Shown: positions 22,965 to 33,995 of the stretch, in pieces
Position numbering within the stretch: the first letter of the stretch is position 1
How the letters are laid out: each line of letters opens with the position of its first letter
From: Chlorocebus sabaeus
Lineage: Eukaryota; Chordata; Mammalia; Primates; Cercopithecidae
DNA: 64,000 nucleotides
Assembly (NCBI RefSeq): GCF_047675955.1
Contig: NC_132912.1
Coordinates: forward strand, 19,008,500-19,072,499
Direction: 5' to 3'
Notes under the pieces: generated by a model
Seen by the model: the letters and a program-made list of their open reading frames with translations, nothing else
Database searches by the model: none
Told to the model about the DNA's origin: nothing
Translations under genes and position numbers: made by a program

Positions 22965-23214
22965 TATTTCTGATGAATGATACTCAGGCTGCCCTAGATT
23001 TAACCTAAAATTTTGGAGGGTAAGTTATGGTTGCTGTAAGGAAAGCTTATAGTAAATTAGTCTCCACTTATATGCTTAAGATTTTTATCATTCTTTTCCA
23101 TTTCGGTGCCAACATTGCCTTACTTTGGAAATAAGACTGGATAATTTCTGCATGGTGATAACTTTAGCAGCTTATGGAAAGGTTAGGATGAAATCTATAA
23201 TTTATATGATTCTA

Positions 23215-23460
23215 ATTATACAACAATAACAACAGTTATGCAGTACAAATTTTACAATTTATTATAAATGTAATGTACATTATAGAATGTAAACTTTGTA
23301 ACAACCCTGTGAAAGTAAATAATTTAGGATATGTCTAATAAAATTTTATAAATGAGGAAACTGAGGCTCAGGGAGATTATTGAATTTGCCCAAAGTTTCA
23401 AGGCTAATAATTGGCAAAGGCAAAATTTAAGGCCAGGTCACTTAATCAGAATCAGTACTT
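23215..23460 (-). mobile_element. MIR SINE, antisense
   Basis: 'ttgtaacaaccctgtgaaagtaaataatttaggat', 'ttataaatgaggaaactgaggctcagggagattattg' and 'gcccaaagtttcaaggctaataattggcaaagg' are the antisense MIR core in order. Confidence 0.8.
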
Positions 23461-24281
23461 TTCCACTTTTTACCACAATGACTTAGAGATTCTGTTATTT
23501 TCTTACCATGTATTCAAACACTCCTCTGTTGTTTGATGGTTAAATTTTACACACACGCAGCCATGCAAATAAACACATTTCATACACTTATGATAGTATG
23601 AATCCCCTTCTTCATTTTGCTGAACTCTTTTTTTGCTTTCCTCTGCCATCAAATCAAACTGACCCTCCATCTCCACACAGATACCATGTTAACAATATGA
23701 TTTTCCTATTTCTTTCATGTTTATATAATCACATAAAATATACATATATGGATATGAATAATAATTATGTAATATACAGTTTTCTGAATTTTGCTTTTCT
23801 CATTTAATGCAGTTGGAAATCTTTCCAAATTCAATGGTTTACTTCTTTATTCTTTTGATTGGCCATATAATATGTCATAGTCGTGTATCCTTTAAGTTGT
23901 TCAGTATTCTTTTGACAATGGGCATTCAGCGTGTTTGCAGTTTCAGTCATTATGAACAGTGTTGCAATTAATATTCTTGTACATGTGTCTGGTTGCCATT
24001 TTGAAGGAGTACATGTTCAATATTCTTAATTTTAATAGTTGTTGATCAATCGTTTCCCAAAAGTTTCTAACAAGCTACATTTCCATAGGAAGTACATAAG
24101 AATATAATCTTATGTTCTCTTATGCTCCACCTGCAAGAGATGAGATAATTTTTAATTTTTGCCTATGAGAATAACATGTTATATCATAGCAAATTTCATT
24201 TTCACTCTTGCTACTATAGTTGGACATCTTTTTCATATATATATATTATATATATATATATTTGTCATTTGGGTGAGATCT
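23461..24281 (-). mobile_element. L1M 3' part, antisense
   Basis: Antisense L1M landmarks: 'cagttttctgaattttgcttttctcattta', 'gggcattcagcgtgtttgcagtttcagtcattatgaacagtgttgcaatta', 'ttcttgtacatgtgtct', 'gggtgagatctgtgaattgccttttcat'. The element continues after the Alu at 24299. A TA repeat lies at 24235-24262. Confidence 0.7.
23717..23954. repeat. Direct duplication, copy 1 (about 240 bp)
   Basis: Nearly identical to 24751-24990 (differences are a handful of substitutions, a 3-bp CTT insertion and a few single bases). Both copies are in the same orientation, about 1034 bp apart. The unit lies inside L1M sequence. Confidence 0.93.
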
Positions 24282-24298
24282 GTGAATTGCCTTTTCAT

Positions 24299-24570
24299 TT
24301 TTCTTTTTTAAAAAAAATTTTTTTGAGATGGAGCCTCATTCTGTTGCCCAGGCTGGAGTGCAGTGGCGCGGGCACGGTGTCAGCTCACTGCAACCTCTGC
24401 CCCCTGGGTTCAAGCAATTCTCGCGTCTCAGCCTCCCAAGTAGCTGAGACTATAGACAAGCGCCACCACGCCCGGCTAATTTTTGTATTTTTAGCAGAGA
24501 CAGGGTTCACGCCTGTAATCCCAGCACATTGGGAGGCTGAGGCCAGAGGATCACCTGAGATCAGGAGTTC
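24299..24570 (-). mobile_element. AluS with a 5' inversion
   Basis: From 24318 to about 24510 this is an antisense Alu, with its poly(A) as a T-rich tract on the left, running into the left-arm region 'ttagcagagacagggttcac'. There the orientation flips: 24507-24570 is sense-strand Alu 5' sequence (CACGCCTGTAATCCCAGCAC to GATCAGGAGTTC). The whole is flanked by an exact 17-bp duplication GTGAATTGCCTTTTCAT (24282-24298 and 24571-24587), so the inversion arose with the insertion. The junction has TCAC shared by both parts. The 132-codon frame 24176-24574 is an artefact of it. Confidence 0.9.
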
Positions 24571-24587
24571 GTGAATTGCCTTTTCAT

Positions 24588-25330
24588 ATCCTTAGTGTAG
24601 TTTTCTACAGGGTAGTTTTATTTCCACCTTGCCTGTTTTTAAAAGCTCATGGTATAATTCATCAAATATATGTTAATCTTTTTTGTTTGCATTGCAGTAG
24701 TATCAGTGTCTCTTGTTTATCTGTTACATTTTGGTACCTAATGTCATAAAATGTTTATATAATCACATAAAATATATGTATATGGATATGAATAATAATT
24801 ATGTAATATAAAGTTTTCTGAATTTGCTTTTCTCATTTTATGCAGTTGGAAATCTTTCCAAATTCAACGGTTTACTTCTTCTTTATTCTTTTGATTGGCC
24901 ATATGATATGTCATGGTCGTGTATCCTATAAGTTGTTCAGTATTCTTTTGACAATGGGCATTCAGTGTGTTTGCAATTTCAGTCATTATGGATTTCTCTC
25001 CATGGTAAAGACTTCCCCTGAGATTATAAACTGTGTGTGAATTTTATTGTTTTATGTTTTACATTTAAGTGTTTTGTTCTTCTGAAATTTAGTGATGTAC
25101 GTGGTGAAACAATCAGTCTGCTTTAATTTTATTCCAGTTGGAAAGCCAGTTGTTTCAATACCATTTGTTGAACTTCACAGTTTTCCACTGAATTAAAATT
25201 CCTCCTTTGTTAACTTCTTAAATATACTAGATCTGTTCCTGAATTATGATTTATAGATCTTTGTCAAGAATTATGAAGGATCTGAGATTTTCTTCTACTG
25301 AGTTAACAAGGTAGCCTGCCATAGATTTTG
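24588..25330 (-). mobile_element. L1M, continuation, antisense
   Basis: Continues the L1M from the left of the Alu ('atatccttagtgtagttttctac'), with the second copy of the 240-bp duplication, then 'taattttattccagttggaaagccagttgtttcaataccatttgttgaac' (ORF2 antisense). Confidence 0.65.
24751..24990. repeat. Direct duplication, copy 2 (about 240 bp)
   Basis: Partner of 23717-23954. Copy 2 breaks off after 'tcagtcattatg', where copy 1 continues 'aacagtgttgcaatt', so the duplication ends sharply in the L1M coding region. Confidence 0.93.
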
Positions 25331-25489
25331 GATCCTGGAAAAAGATACAAGACTCCTGAGTCAGAGGCAAAGGACAGTGTGCAACTCAGCAATAGCAGTA
25401 GGAATCGTTCCATAATTTTCTGGCACAGATTCCCTCAGCCCCAATTCCTTCAGAATCATATGACAAGGGCCAAGTGACACTGCTTTCAC
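25331..25489. other. Unassigned sequence
   Basis: No recognisable repeat or gene. Separates two antisense L1M blocks. Confidence 0.45.
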
Positions 25490-25999
25490 TGCATTACTTA
25501 AAGGTTGATATGTTGTGGAGTTTTGGTTTTCTTTTCACTTAGATCAAGAAATTTTCTAATTTATTTTGTGATTTCTTTGACTCGTGTTATTTAAATATGT
25601 GTTATTTAATTTCCAAATATTTAGGGGTTTCTCATATTTCTTTCCATTGATTGCTAATTTAATTCCATTATGGTCAGAGTATACATTTTGTTTTATTTAA
25701 ATACTTTAAAGATTCTTGAAACTTGTATTATGGCCTACAATATAGTCTGCAGAATGTATCATATGCCAATGAAAATGATGCATATTATACATTTCACCTA
25801 CTTCACGTTAGTACTGACTTAATTCCAGCAAAAATAGCAATTTGGCATCAGTTTAATTCCATTTATGCAGTTCTTATTTACCTGAGGCTGGTGTTACTTT
25901 TTTCCAGGTTTTCATCTGGTAGTGTTTCAGTCTCAGGTACTTTCCTTAGCATTTCTTGTAATGCATGTCTGTTACTGACAAATTTATTTTTTATATATC
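25490..25999 (-). mobile_element. Old L1M ORF2 5' part, antisense
   Basis: 'ttttgtgatttctttgactcg', 'ttccattatggtcagagtatacattttg', 'tttcttgtaatgcatgtctg' follow the antisense endonuclease and ORF1-ORF2 junction region of L1M. The same copy resumes at about 26865. Confidence 0.65.
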
Positions 26000-26864
26000 A
26001 AAAGAATCTTTATTTTTATAGCTTTTTAAACTTTATTTTATTATGATAAAACACAACATTAAACTTACCATCTTAACCATTTTCAAGTATATAGTTTAGT
26101 AGTGTTAAGTATTTTTGTGCAACAGATCTCTAGAATTTTCTCAGCTTGCAACACTGAAACTCTGTACCCATTAGATATAAATACTCTCTCTTTCCTCTAA
26201 TCACATTTCTACTTACTGTTTTTATGATTTTTGACATTTCAGCTATTTCATATGCATGGAGTAATACAGTGTTTGTCCTTTTGTGACTGGCGTATTTCCC
26301 TTAGCATAATGTCTTCAAAGTTCATCCATGTTGTAGCATGTGACGGGGTTTACTTCTTTTTTAAGGCTGCATGATATTCACACACACACACACACACACC
26401 ACGTTTTCTTTTTCCACTCCTCTGTCATTGAGTATCTAGGTTGTTTCCATGGCTTAGCTATTGTAAATAATGCTGCAATGAATATAATTGTACAAATACT
26501 TTGAGATCTTAACTTAGAAATCTTTTGGATGTATACCCAAAAGTGAGATTTCTGGATTATATACTAATTATAATTTAAAAATTTTGAAGAATCTCCATAC
26601 TGTTTTCCATAATAGCTGTACCATTTTACATTACAACCCATAGTGAGCAAGGGTTCCAATTCTCTGCATCCTCATTAATGCTTAATATTTTTTGTTCTTT
26701 TGATAGTGGCCATCCTGATGGGTGTAAGGTTTTGATTTGCATTTCCTTAATGATTAGTGATGTTGAACATCTTTTTATATGGTTATTAGCCATTTATATA
26801 TATTCTTTGGAGAAGTGTCTAAAGCCTTTACCTATTTTTGTTGAGTTATTGCTGGAATTTTTTA
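26000..26864 (-). mobile_element. Younger L1 (L1MA/L1PB-like) 3' end nested in L1M, antisense
   Basis: Complete antisense 3' region: 'aaactttattttattatgataaaacacaacattaaacttaccatct', 'tttgtccttttgtgactgg', 'tcatccatgttgtagcatgtg', 'ttgtttccatggcttagctattgtaaataatgctgcaatgaat', 'gtggccatcctgatgggtgtaagg', ending near 'ttttgttgagttattgctgg'. Outer L1M sequence is continuous on both sides, so this copy was inserted into it. A (CA)10 tract occurs at 26379-26399. Confidence 0.7.
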
Positions 26865-28115
26865 AGGAATATTTGCAGGAGGTTAGAATTCTGGGTTGAG
26901 ATTTTTCTTTCAGTACTTTAAAGATGTTGTTGTATTGTTTTCTGGCTCTTAATAGGTTTTTTGTTATTGTTTTTTGGTTATTGTTGCTCCCCTTTTCCAA
27001 ACGTAATACTTATTTTCCTCTGGTTGATTTCAAGATTTTCTGTCAACTCTTTATTTTCAGCCACTTAGCTATAACGTGCCTAGATATTTGTTTGTTTTTC
27101 TTAGTATCCTGTTTGGCATTTGCTATTTTTTTTCCCTTTCCATTTCAAGGTTGTAATTTTCACCAAAGTTATTATAATTTCAACTGCCGTTTCTTTAAAA
27201 TATTTTTCTTCCTCTCTCTCCTCTTTTTTTAGGCTCTGATTCTGTTAGATGACTTAATATTGTTTCACATGTCTATCATTGAAGCTTTGTTCTAATCATT
27301 TTTTCAATCTTTCTCTGTTTTTTAGATTGGAACATTTTTATTTATCTTTCTCCATTTATTGTGCTTTTCTTCTTGGAATCTCAATTCTGTTAAGCCTATT
27401 AAGCAAAATTCTAATTTTAACATTGTAATTTTCAGTTCTAAAATTTCCATTTAGTTCTCAATTATAGGTTCCAAATTTCTGTTAATATTTTCTATCTTCA
27501 TTCATTCAGTAATATTTTTATTTGCACTTTTGAACATGTTTATTATAGGTGTTCTGAAAGCTACACTTTCACATCTGGGTAATTGTGGGGTTGGTTTTTA
27601 TAGACATTTTTCTCTTTATTATGGGAATTTTGTTTTTGTTTTGCTTTCTTTTTAAAATAATGTCTAGTAATTTTTGTTGTGTAATGTACATTTTAGTTGT
27701 TATATTGTAGGCATTCTGAATTTTGTTATATTTCAATGAAAAATCTCAAATTTGGCTTTTGTCCTAGCCAACAATTAATTTAGCTAAACTGTAACTCCTA
27801 ATTATGTCACTTTTGGTGAGCAAGCAATTGAAATTTCCCCTAAATTTCTTGGGCCTCCACTATTTCCTTCACTTGAACCTCTGGAGTATATATAGTTCAG
27901 GGACTAACCAAGGATTTGGGTAGAGTTTATAAACAGGTTTAACCCTTCTCCTTTATAGCTTTCCTCATTGTGGATTTTCTCTGTCAGACCTAAACTCCAT
28001 CCTGTGCATTCATAATGCCCTCACCTATTCAGACTGGGACATACCCTCATAGAAGAAGCTGCAAAAACAAATTTTGCCCAGGGCATTCCCTCTCTTTCAA
28101 GGGTGTCTTCCCCTG
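26865..28115 (-). mobile_element. Old L1M/HAL1-type ORF1 and 5' region, antisense
   Basis: 'tttgcaggaggttagaattctgggttgagatttttctttcagtactttaaagatg' continues the L1M seen before 26000, then 'tagctataacgtgcctagatatttg', 'cagttctaaaatttccatttagttctc', 'ctttcacatctgggtaattgtgg' and a 5'-region tail. Same class as 3250-4400. Confidence 0.6.
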
Positions 28116-29598
28116 AGTTATGTAAGCTTCACTCATTCTCCAGTGCCTTAAAATGGTTTTTATTCATATTTTGTCAAGAGTTTGTAAGTATGATCTATGG
28201 GAGATCTGACCACTCTATTACAGATAAACCATAGAGATATTGTGGATTCAGTTCCAGACCTCCATACTAAGGTGGATATCATAATTAAGTGAGTTAAAAT
28301 AATTTTTTGGTTTCCCTGTACATACAAAAGTTATATTTACAGTATATCATAGTCTATTAAGTGCACAATAACATTATGTCTAAAAACTATAAATACCTTA
28401 ATTAAAAATACCTTATTGCTAAAAGCTGCTAATAATCATCTGAGTCTTCAGTGAATTGTACTCCTTTTGCTGATGGAGGGTCTTGCCTTGATGTTGATGG
28501 CTGCTAACTGATCAGGGTGGTGGTTGCTGAAGATTGGAGTGGCTCTGGAAATTTCTTAAGACAACAATGAAGTTTACCACATTGATTGATTCTTCACTTT
28601 ATGAAAGATTTATCTATAGCATGTAATGTTGTCTCATGGCATTTTACCCACGGGAGAACTTCCTTTAAAATTGGAGTCAGTCTTCTCATACCGTGCCATT
28701 GCTTTATCAGTTAAGTTGATGTAATATTCTAAACCCTTTGTTGTCATTTCAATAATGTTCACAGCATTTTCACTAGGAGTAGATTTCATCTCAAGAAACT
28801 ACTTTCTTTGCTTATTTGTAAGGGGCAACTACTCATTGAAGTTTTGTCATGCAAATGCAGCAGTTCAGTCATATTTTCTGGCTCTACTTCCAATTTTAGT
28901 TCTCTTGTATTTCTGCCACATCTGCAGTTGTTTCCTCCACTGAAGGTTTGAACTCCTCAAAGTCATCCATGAGAGTCAGAATGAACTTTTTCCAAACTCT
29001 TGTTAATGTTGATATTTTTACCTTCCTCCATGAATCATGAATGTTGTTAATGGCATCTAGATTGGTGAATGCATAAAAACCTTTGCATAAAGTTTTTAAC
29101 TTTCTTTTCCCAGATTCATCAGAGTGGCAGCTATAGCCTTATGAAATATTTCTTAAATAATAATGATGAAAGTCAAAATTACTTTTTGATCCATGGGCTG
29201 CAGGATGGATGTTGTGTTAACAGCATAAAATCAAGATTAATCTCCATATATATCTCCATCAGAGTTATTGGATGACTAGGTGCATTGCCAATGAGCATTC
29301 GTATTTTGAAAGGAATCTTTGTTTTCTGAGCAGTAGGTCTCAATAGTGGGCTTTCCATAGTCAGTAAATCATGCTATAAACAGATGGGCTATCATCCAGG
29401 CTTTGTTATTTAATTTCTAGGGCACAAGTAGAGTAGATTTAGCAATATTCTTCAGGGCCTTAGGATTTTTGGAGTGGTAAGTGAGCATTGTCTTCAACTT
29501 AAAGTCATCAGCTCCATTAGCCCTTAACAGGAGAGTCAGCCTGTCCTTTGAAGCTTTGAAGTCAGGCATTGACTTCTTCTTTCTAAGGTATGCAAGTC

Positions 29599-30073
29599 CT
29601 AGATGACATCGTCTTCTAATAGAAGGCTGTATTCATCTCCATTAAAAATAAGTTGTTTAGTATATCCATCTTCATCAATAATCTTAGCTAGATCTTCTTG
29701 ATAACTTGCTGCAGCTTCTGCATCGGCACTTGGTGCTTCACCTTGCATTTCTATGTTATCGAGATGGCTTCTTTTATTCAACTATGAACCAACCTCTGCT
29801 AGCTTTGAACTTTTCTTCTGCAGCTTCCTCAACTTTCTCAGCCTTCATGTAATTGAATAGAGTTATGGCCTTGCTCTGGATTAGGCTTTGGCTTAAGGGA
29901 ATGTTGTGGCTGGTTTGATCTATCCAGATCACTAAAACTTCCTCTATATCTGCAACAAGGCTGTTGCACTTTTTTATTTGTGTGTTCACTGGAGTAACAC
30001 TTTTAAATACCTTCAAGAGCCTTTCCTTTCCTTTCACAACTTGGTTAACGGGTTCAAGAAGCCTAGCTTTCAT
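29599..30073 (-). pseudogene. Tigger1 transposase remnant
   Basis: Two overlapping minus frames, 29774-30073 (N-terminal CENP-B-like DNA-binding region: TSHNIPLSQSLIQSKAITLFN...EEKFKASRGWF) and 29599-29781 (SYQEDLAKIID... IFNGDEYS, where family members have NVDET, the first catalytic Asp). Full transposases are over 500 residues. These are fragments separated by frameshifts, with homology continuing leftward to about 28440 without a long frame. Confidence 0.85.
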
Positions 30074-30309
30074 CCGAGGCTGGCTTTTGATATACCTTCT
30101 TCACTAAGCTTAGTAATTTCTAGATTTGATTTTAAAGTGAGAGAAGTGTGACTTTGCCTTTCACTTGAATGCTTAGCACCATAGGAGGGTTATTAAGTGT
30201 CCTAGTTTCACTATTGTTGACCTCAGAAAAAAGGGATGCCCAGGAAGAGGGACAGAGGCAGTGGAATGGCTGGTTGGTGAAGCAGTCAGAACACATACAA
30301 CAGTTAGCA

Positions 30310-30420
30310 ATTAAGCAAGAATCACTTGAGTCCAGGAGGTTGAGGCTGCAGTGACCTGTGGTCACGCCACTGCGCTCCAGGCCAGGCAACAGAGTGAGAC
30401 CCTATTGCATACACACACAA
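30310..30420 (+). mobile_element. Alu right-half fragment within Tigger1
   Basis: 'aagaatcacttgagtccaggaggttgaggctgcagtgacctg' to 'gcaacagagtgagaccctattgc' is a 5'-truncated old Alu. Tigger1 sequence is continuous on either side. Confidence 0.8.
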
Positions 30421-30488
30421 AAAGTTTTCCATGTTATATGGGCATGGCTGTTCCCCCAAAATATTACAATAGTAATATCAAAGATGTT

Positions 30489-30705
30489 CCAGGAGTTTGA
30501 GATCAGCCTGGGCAACCCCATCTCTCTCTATATATTTTTTTTCAGCTGGGCCGGGTGGTTTGTGCCTGTAGTTCTAGCCACGCAGGAGGCTGAGGTGGGA
30601 GGATCACCTGAACCCAGGAATTTGAGGTTGTGGTGAGCAACCTCTGTATCAAACTCTGTATCTCACTCTGTATCAAAATAAATACATAAATAAAAATAAA
30701 TAAAA
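30489..30705 (+). mobile_element. Old Alu (AluJ-type), 5' truncated, within Tigger1
   Basis: Starts inside the left arm at 'ccaggagtttgagatcagcctggg', contains a second arm 'gctgggccgggtggtttgtgcctgtagttctag' and ends in an AAATA-rich tail. Tigger1 resumes with 'gtcactgataatagatcatcataacag'. Confidence 0.8.
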
Positions 30706-30936
30706 AGGTCACTGATAATAGATCATCATAACAGATACAATAATAAGGAAAAGTTTGAACTATTGTGAGAATTACCAAAATGTGACACAGAGACATGAAG
30801 TAATCACAAGCTGTTTGAAAAATGGTGCTGATAGACTTCCTCAACACAGATTTGCCACAAACTTTTAATTTGAAAAAAAGCAAAATATCCACAAAGCACA
30901 ATAAAGCAAATTGCAATAAAACAACATATGCCTGTA

Positions 30937-31317
30937 TTGAAATAGGAATCTGTCCACACTTGTGATAAACTAAAACAACCATCAATTATGGAATCTCTGT
31001 TACAATCTCTTGGGAAGAAAAAGTCAAGAAGCATTTTTGAAGTCAATGAGTTTTAATGAATAATTAAAATGAAGTCAATGACTAATTAATGAATAATCAA
31101 ACAATAACAATTTTCTAGCTACTTGCCAAAGTAATTTCTTCTGAACACATAATAGTTGTTCAACAAAGGCTGATAAACTAATTCATAGAAAAGTTGACCC
31201 TTTTGTGTATACTTTATCAATGTAGCCATTATATGGCTTTCATAAGCTTGTATGGCTTACATTTATATGTAAAGCTTTACATTTATATGTAAGTTTATAT
31301 GAAAGTTTATTAATCAA
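30937..31317. repeat. Unassigned with short direct repeats
   Basis: TTACATTTATATGTAA occurs twice, at 31257-31272 and 31277-31292. GAAGTCAATGA occurs twice at 31038 and 31071. Otherwise unassigned AT-rich DNA, no gene. Confidence 0.6.
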
Positions 31318-31326
31318 TAAAAAATG

Positions 31327-31664
31327 GCAAGCATAGCAACCTGGGTGGAATTGGAGACTATTGTTCTAAGTGAAGTAACTCAGGAATGGAAAACCAAACT
31401 TATATGTTCTCCCTCGTATGTGGAAGCCCAGCCATGAGGATGCAATTGAATACACAAGCATAGGCATAGAATGAAACGCTGGACTTTGGGGACTGGGAGA
31501 AAGGGTAGGGGGGTGGTGAGGGATACAAGACTACACATTAGGTACAGTGTACATCACTGCTCAGGTGATGGGTGCACCGGAATCTCAGAAATCACCACTA
31601 AAGAACTTACTCATGAAATGAAACACCACTTGTTCTGCGAAAACCTATTGAAATTAAAAAAAGG
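31327..31664 (+). mobile_element. L1P/L1MA-type 3' end, 5' truncated, sense
   Basis: Sense L1 3' end: 'ggaattggagactattgttctaagtgaagtaactcaggaatgg', 'ctttggggactgggagaaaggg', 'ctgctcaggtgatgggtgcacc', ending 'tattgaaattaaaaaaagg'. Flanked by a 9-bp duplication TAAAAAATG (31318-31326 and 31665-31673). The 69-codon frame 31471-31680 is 3' UTR noise. Confidence 0.85.
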
Positions 31665-31673
31665 TAAAAAATG

Positions 31674-33662
31674 TGCATAAAAGAAGTGTCAAGGGAATCA
31701 TATTCTATGGCAGCTCAGGATTAGGTGTGTATAAATGTTTTGGTTTGTTTTATAAAAAATTATTTACTTGTATGAAACCACGCTATGAGTGTGGGTTAAA
31801 ATTTACTGAAAACATCTGGTTAAAATGACCAGGTATTTCCTTTGTCACTGAAACCAGTTAAAGTTTGGCAACATTGGAGACCCAGGATGAGTTCAGGGTC
31901 ACATTTTATTCTCCTTTAAATCACAGTTTTTCCCTCTTTGACTTTCCTGCCAAAAAGCCTGTAATTTTTGTACAATAAGTTTTATAATAGATATTTCTTT
32001 AAAAAATAGGCTAAGCCAAGTAAAGAGTCATTATATACTTTTTTCTTAAATGGAAAATATGCTTTCATATGATTTTGAAAAGAAGCAAGAATAACAATGT
32101 TTTAGGCATATCTGGTACTGGCTTTGTGTAGGAAATGATAATAGTCAATTATTACCATTTTTAATAAGAGCATTGCATTTTCCTTTCTGAGGTGCTCTAA
32201 AATGACTAGTTTTGCATATAAAATAGGTTAGATTAGACTGTGAATACCTTGGGGACAGAGCTGCATCACATTTCTTTGTACTCTGTGTCTAGCACAATAC
32301 CTGGCACACAGTAAAAAGACAAGATATATTTGTTTTCCAAATAGTATTTCTTTTACTACAAATATATTTTTTAAGAAGTAAGAAATAGATTAGTGGATTT
32401 TCATCATTTCCATCAATTTATACATTGTGTTGATGGTCTATAGTTTTAATATAAACACTTTGATGTCAGATACATTTCCTTTCTATTTTAAAGTATAATC
32501 ATATGTCAGGCAAGTAAAAATTCTATTCTTCGTGTAAAGTATTGTTTTGAAAAACAAATTCTGAAGCTAGGTTTTTGTTTTGCTTCAGAAATGAGTGTTA
32601 CATTTTCACAATTTAGAATTTTAAGTATAGCTTAGGGAGACCATTGTTTAAGGGGAAAATGAGTAGACTGAGATTCTTAAGGTGAGGGCAGTGTATTGTT
32701 CTGGCTGCCTTTATATTTGGAATTCCTAGAACATAGTAGGAAATCAATAAATATTGAATTAAATCAATAAAGAGTGAATGCCAGGTTTATTAAAATATGT
32801 TGAGATAATAAATGTGATTCTAATATTTCTTAGCAAATCAACTGCCAGTTAGAAAAATTCATAGGTTAATTGCAATTCATTCAGTGTTTTCTACATTTCA
32901 TTGGAATTTTCCAACATGGCATTAACTTTCAGTGATCTACAGAAATACATTCACTTTTTTCCTACTTTCATGATGGGATTTTATTACATGTATGTTTGCA
33001 TGTTTAGATTTGCTGTTTTGTTTTACTGACCCTGACAGCTGTTAAGCAGCTTGAGAAGCTGAACATTTTGTACTTATTCTGACTGATGATGATTCTGTTT
33101 GAAGATCTGCTCATCATTGAGTAGTCACCCAAGATTCATTTGAAGAAAAGACTCACCCAGTACTCATTGTCTTCATTCACTTAATAGATGGAGGACTGTA
33201 ACTTATGAAAAGGAAGATAACTTGTGTGGAGCATAGCATACTGTACAATTGTCTTTTATTCCAGACTTTACTTATTGTTTTTGACCTTGCATTCCTCTGA
33301 TTATATTCATGCAGCTTCCATAAAATAATTACAGTAAGACTAATCTATAATTGTAAAATGCAGTTGGTATTTTTCTGTATTCTTTCACATGTACCAATTA
33401 CCCAGCTAAATTGAAAATAAAATAGGTGGCTATATTTCATCCTAGTATTATCTAGTCGGGAGTGTCCAGTCTGAGAAAAGGAACTACTCTGGATATATTG
33501 AGTAGAGAGGGATCTAATGTTGAGATTGTTACAATAGGCTGATCATGCCGGAGACAGCAATGGGATGGTGAGTGTTACTGTCCCTCCGCTTGGACTCAAA
33601 ATCCCCCACTCTCACATCTAACTTACTGGGAATTCCAAGGCTGTTTTGCAACCACTTCACTT
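31674..33662. other. Mostly unassigned; L2 3' ends at 32225-32325 and 32685-32780
   Basis: 'agactgtgaataccttggggacagagctgcatcac' to 'tagcacaatacctggcacacag' and 'tagaacatagtaggaaatcaataaatattgaatt' are L2 3' ends in sense orientation. I see no gene in the rest. Confidence 0.5.
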
Positions 33663-33991
33663 ATTTTTACTTTTTCTTATTTTATTTTATTTTATTTTAT
33701 TTTATTTTTTGAGACAGAGTCTCGCTCTGTCACCCAGGTTGGAGTGCAATCGTGCGATCATAGCCCACTGCAACCTCCACCTCCCAGGTTCAAGCAATTC
33801 TCCTGCCTCAGACTCCCATGTAGCTGGGACTACAGGTGTGTGCCACCAAGCCCAGCTATTTTTTGTATTTTTAGTAGAGACGGGGTTTCACATGTTGGCC
33901 AGGCTGGTCTTGAACTCCTGACCTCAAATGATCTGCCTTCCTTGGCCTCCCAAAATGCTGATATTACAGGCATGAACCACTGTGCCTGGCT
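33663..33991 (-). mobile_element. AluS, antisense, with (TTTTA)n tail
   Basis: Full Alu in reverse. Its tail has become a TTTTA microsatellite (about 33677-33706). Approximate duplication CCACTTCACT/CCACTTTACT near 33651 and 33992. The plus frames 33646-33921 and 33744-34046 are Alu shadows. Confidence 0.92.
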
Positions 33992-33995
33992 CCAC

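Larger units (their letters stand above)
28221..30934 (-). mobile_element. Tigger1 DNA transposon, near full length, antisense
   Basis: A pogo/Tigger-group element with both ends and flanking TA dinucleotides (28219-28220 and 30935-30936). The left end CAGATAAACCATAGAGATATTG and right end ...CAACATATGCCTG are the decayed terminal repeats (CAGGCATACCTCG type). The interior reads antisense Tigger1 throughout ('ggagggtcttgccttgatgttgatgg', 'gggctgcaggatggatgttgtgtt', 'gtcagcctgtcctttgaagctttgaag'). It is interrupted by two Alu pieces at 30310-30420 and 30489-30705. No open transposase survives. Confidence 0.92.

Noticed and set aside
24176..24574. 132-codon plus-strand open frame
   Set aside because: It runs through AT-rich L1M and the antisense/inverted Alu; the typical Alu-derived residue pattern explains it.
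30166..30420. Possible small gene near the Tigger1 5' side (frames 30132-30389 and 30169-30354)
   Set aside because: Both frames are made of Tigger1 non-coding sequence joined to an Alu fragment.
30542..30985. 147-codon minus-strand open frame
   Set aside because: Covers an Alu fragment and the end of Tigger1, not a coding gene.
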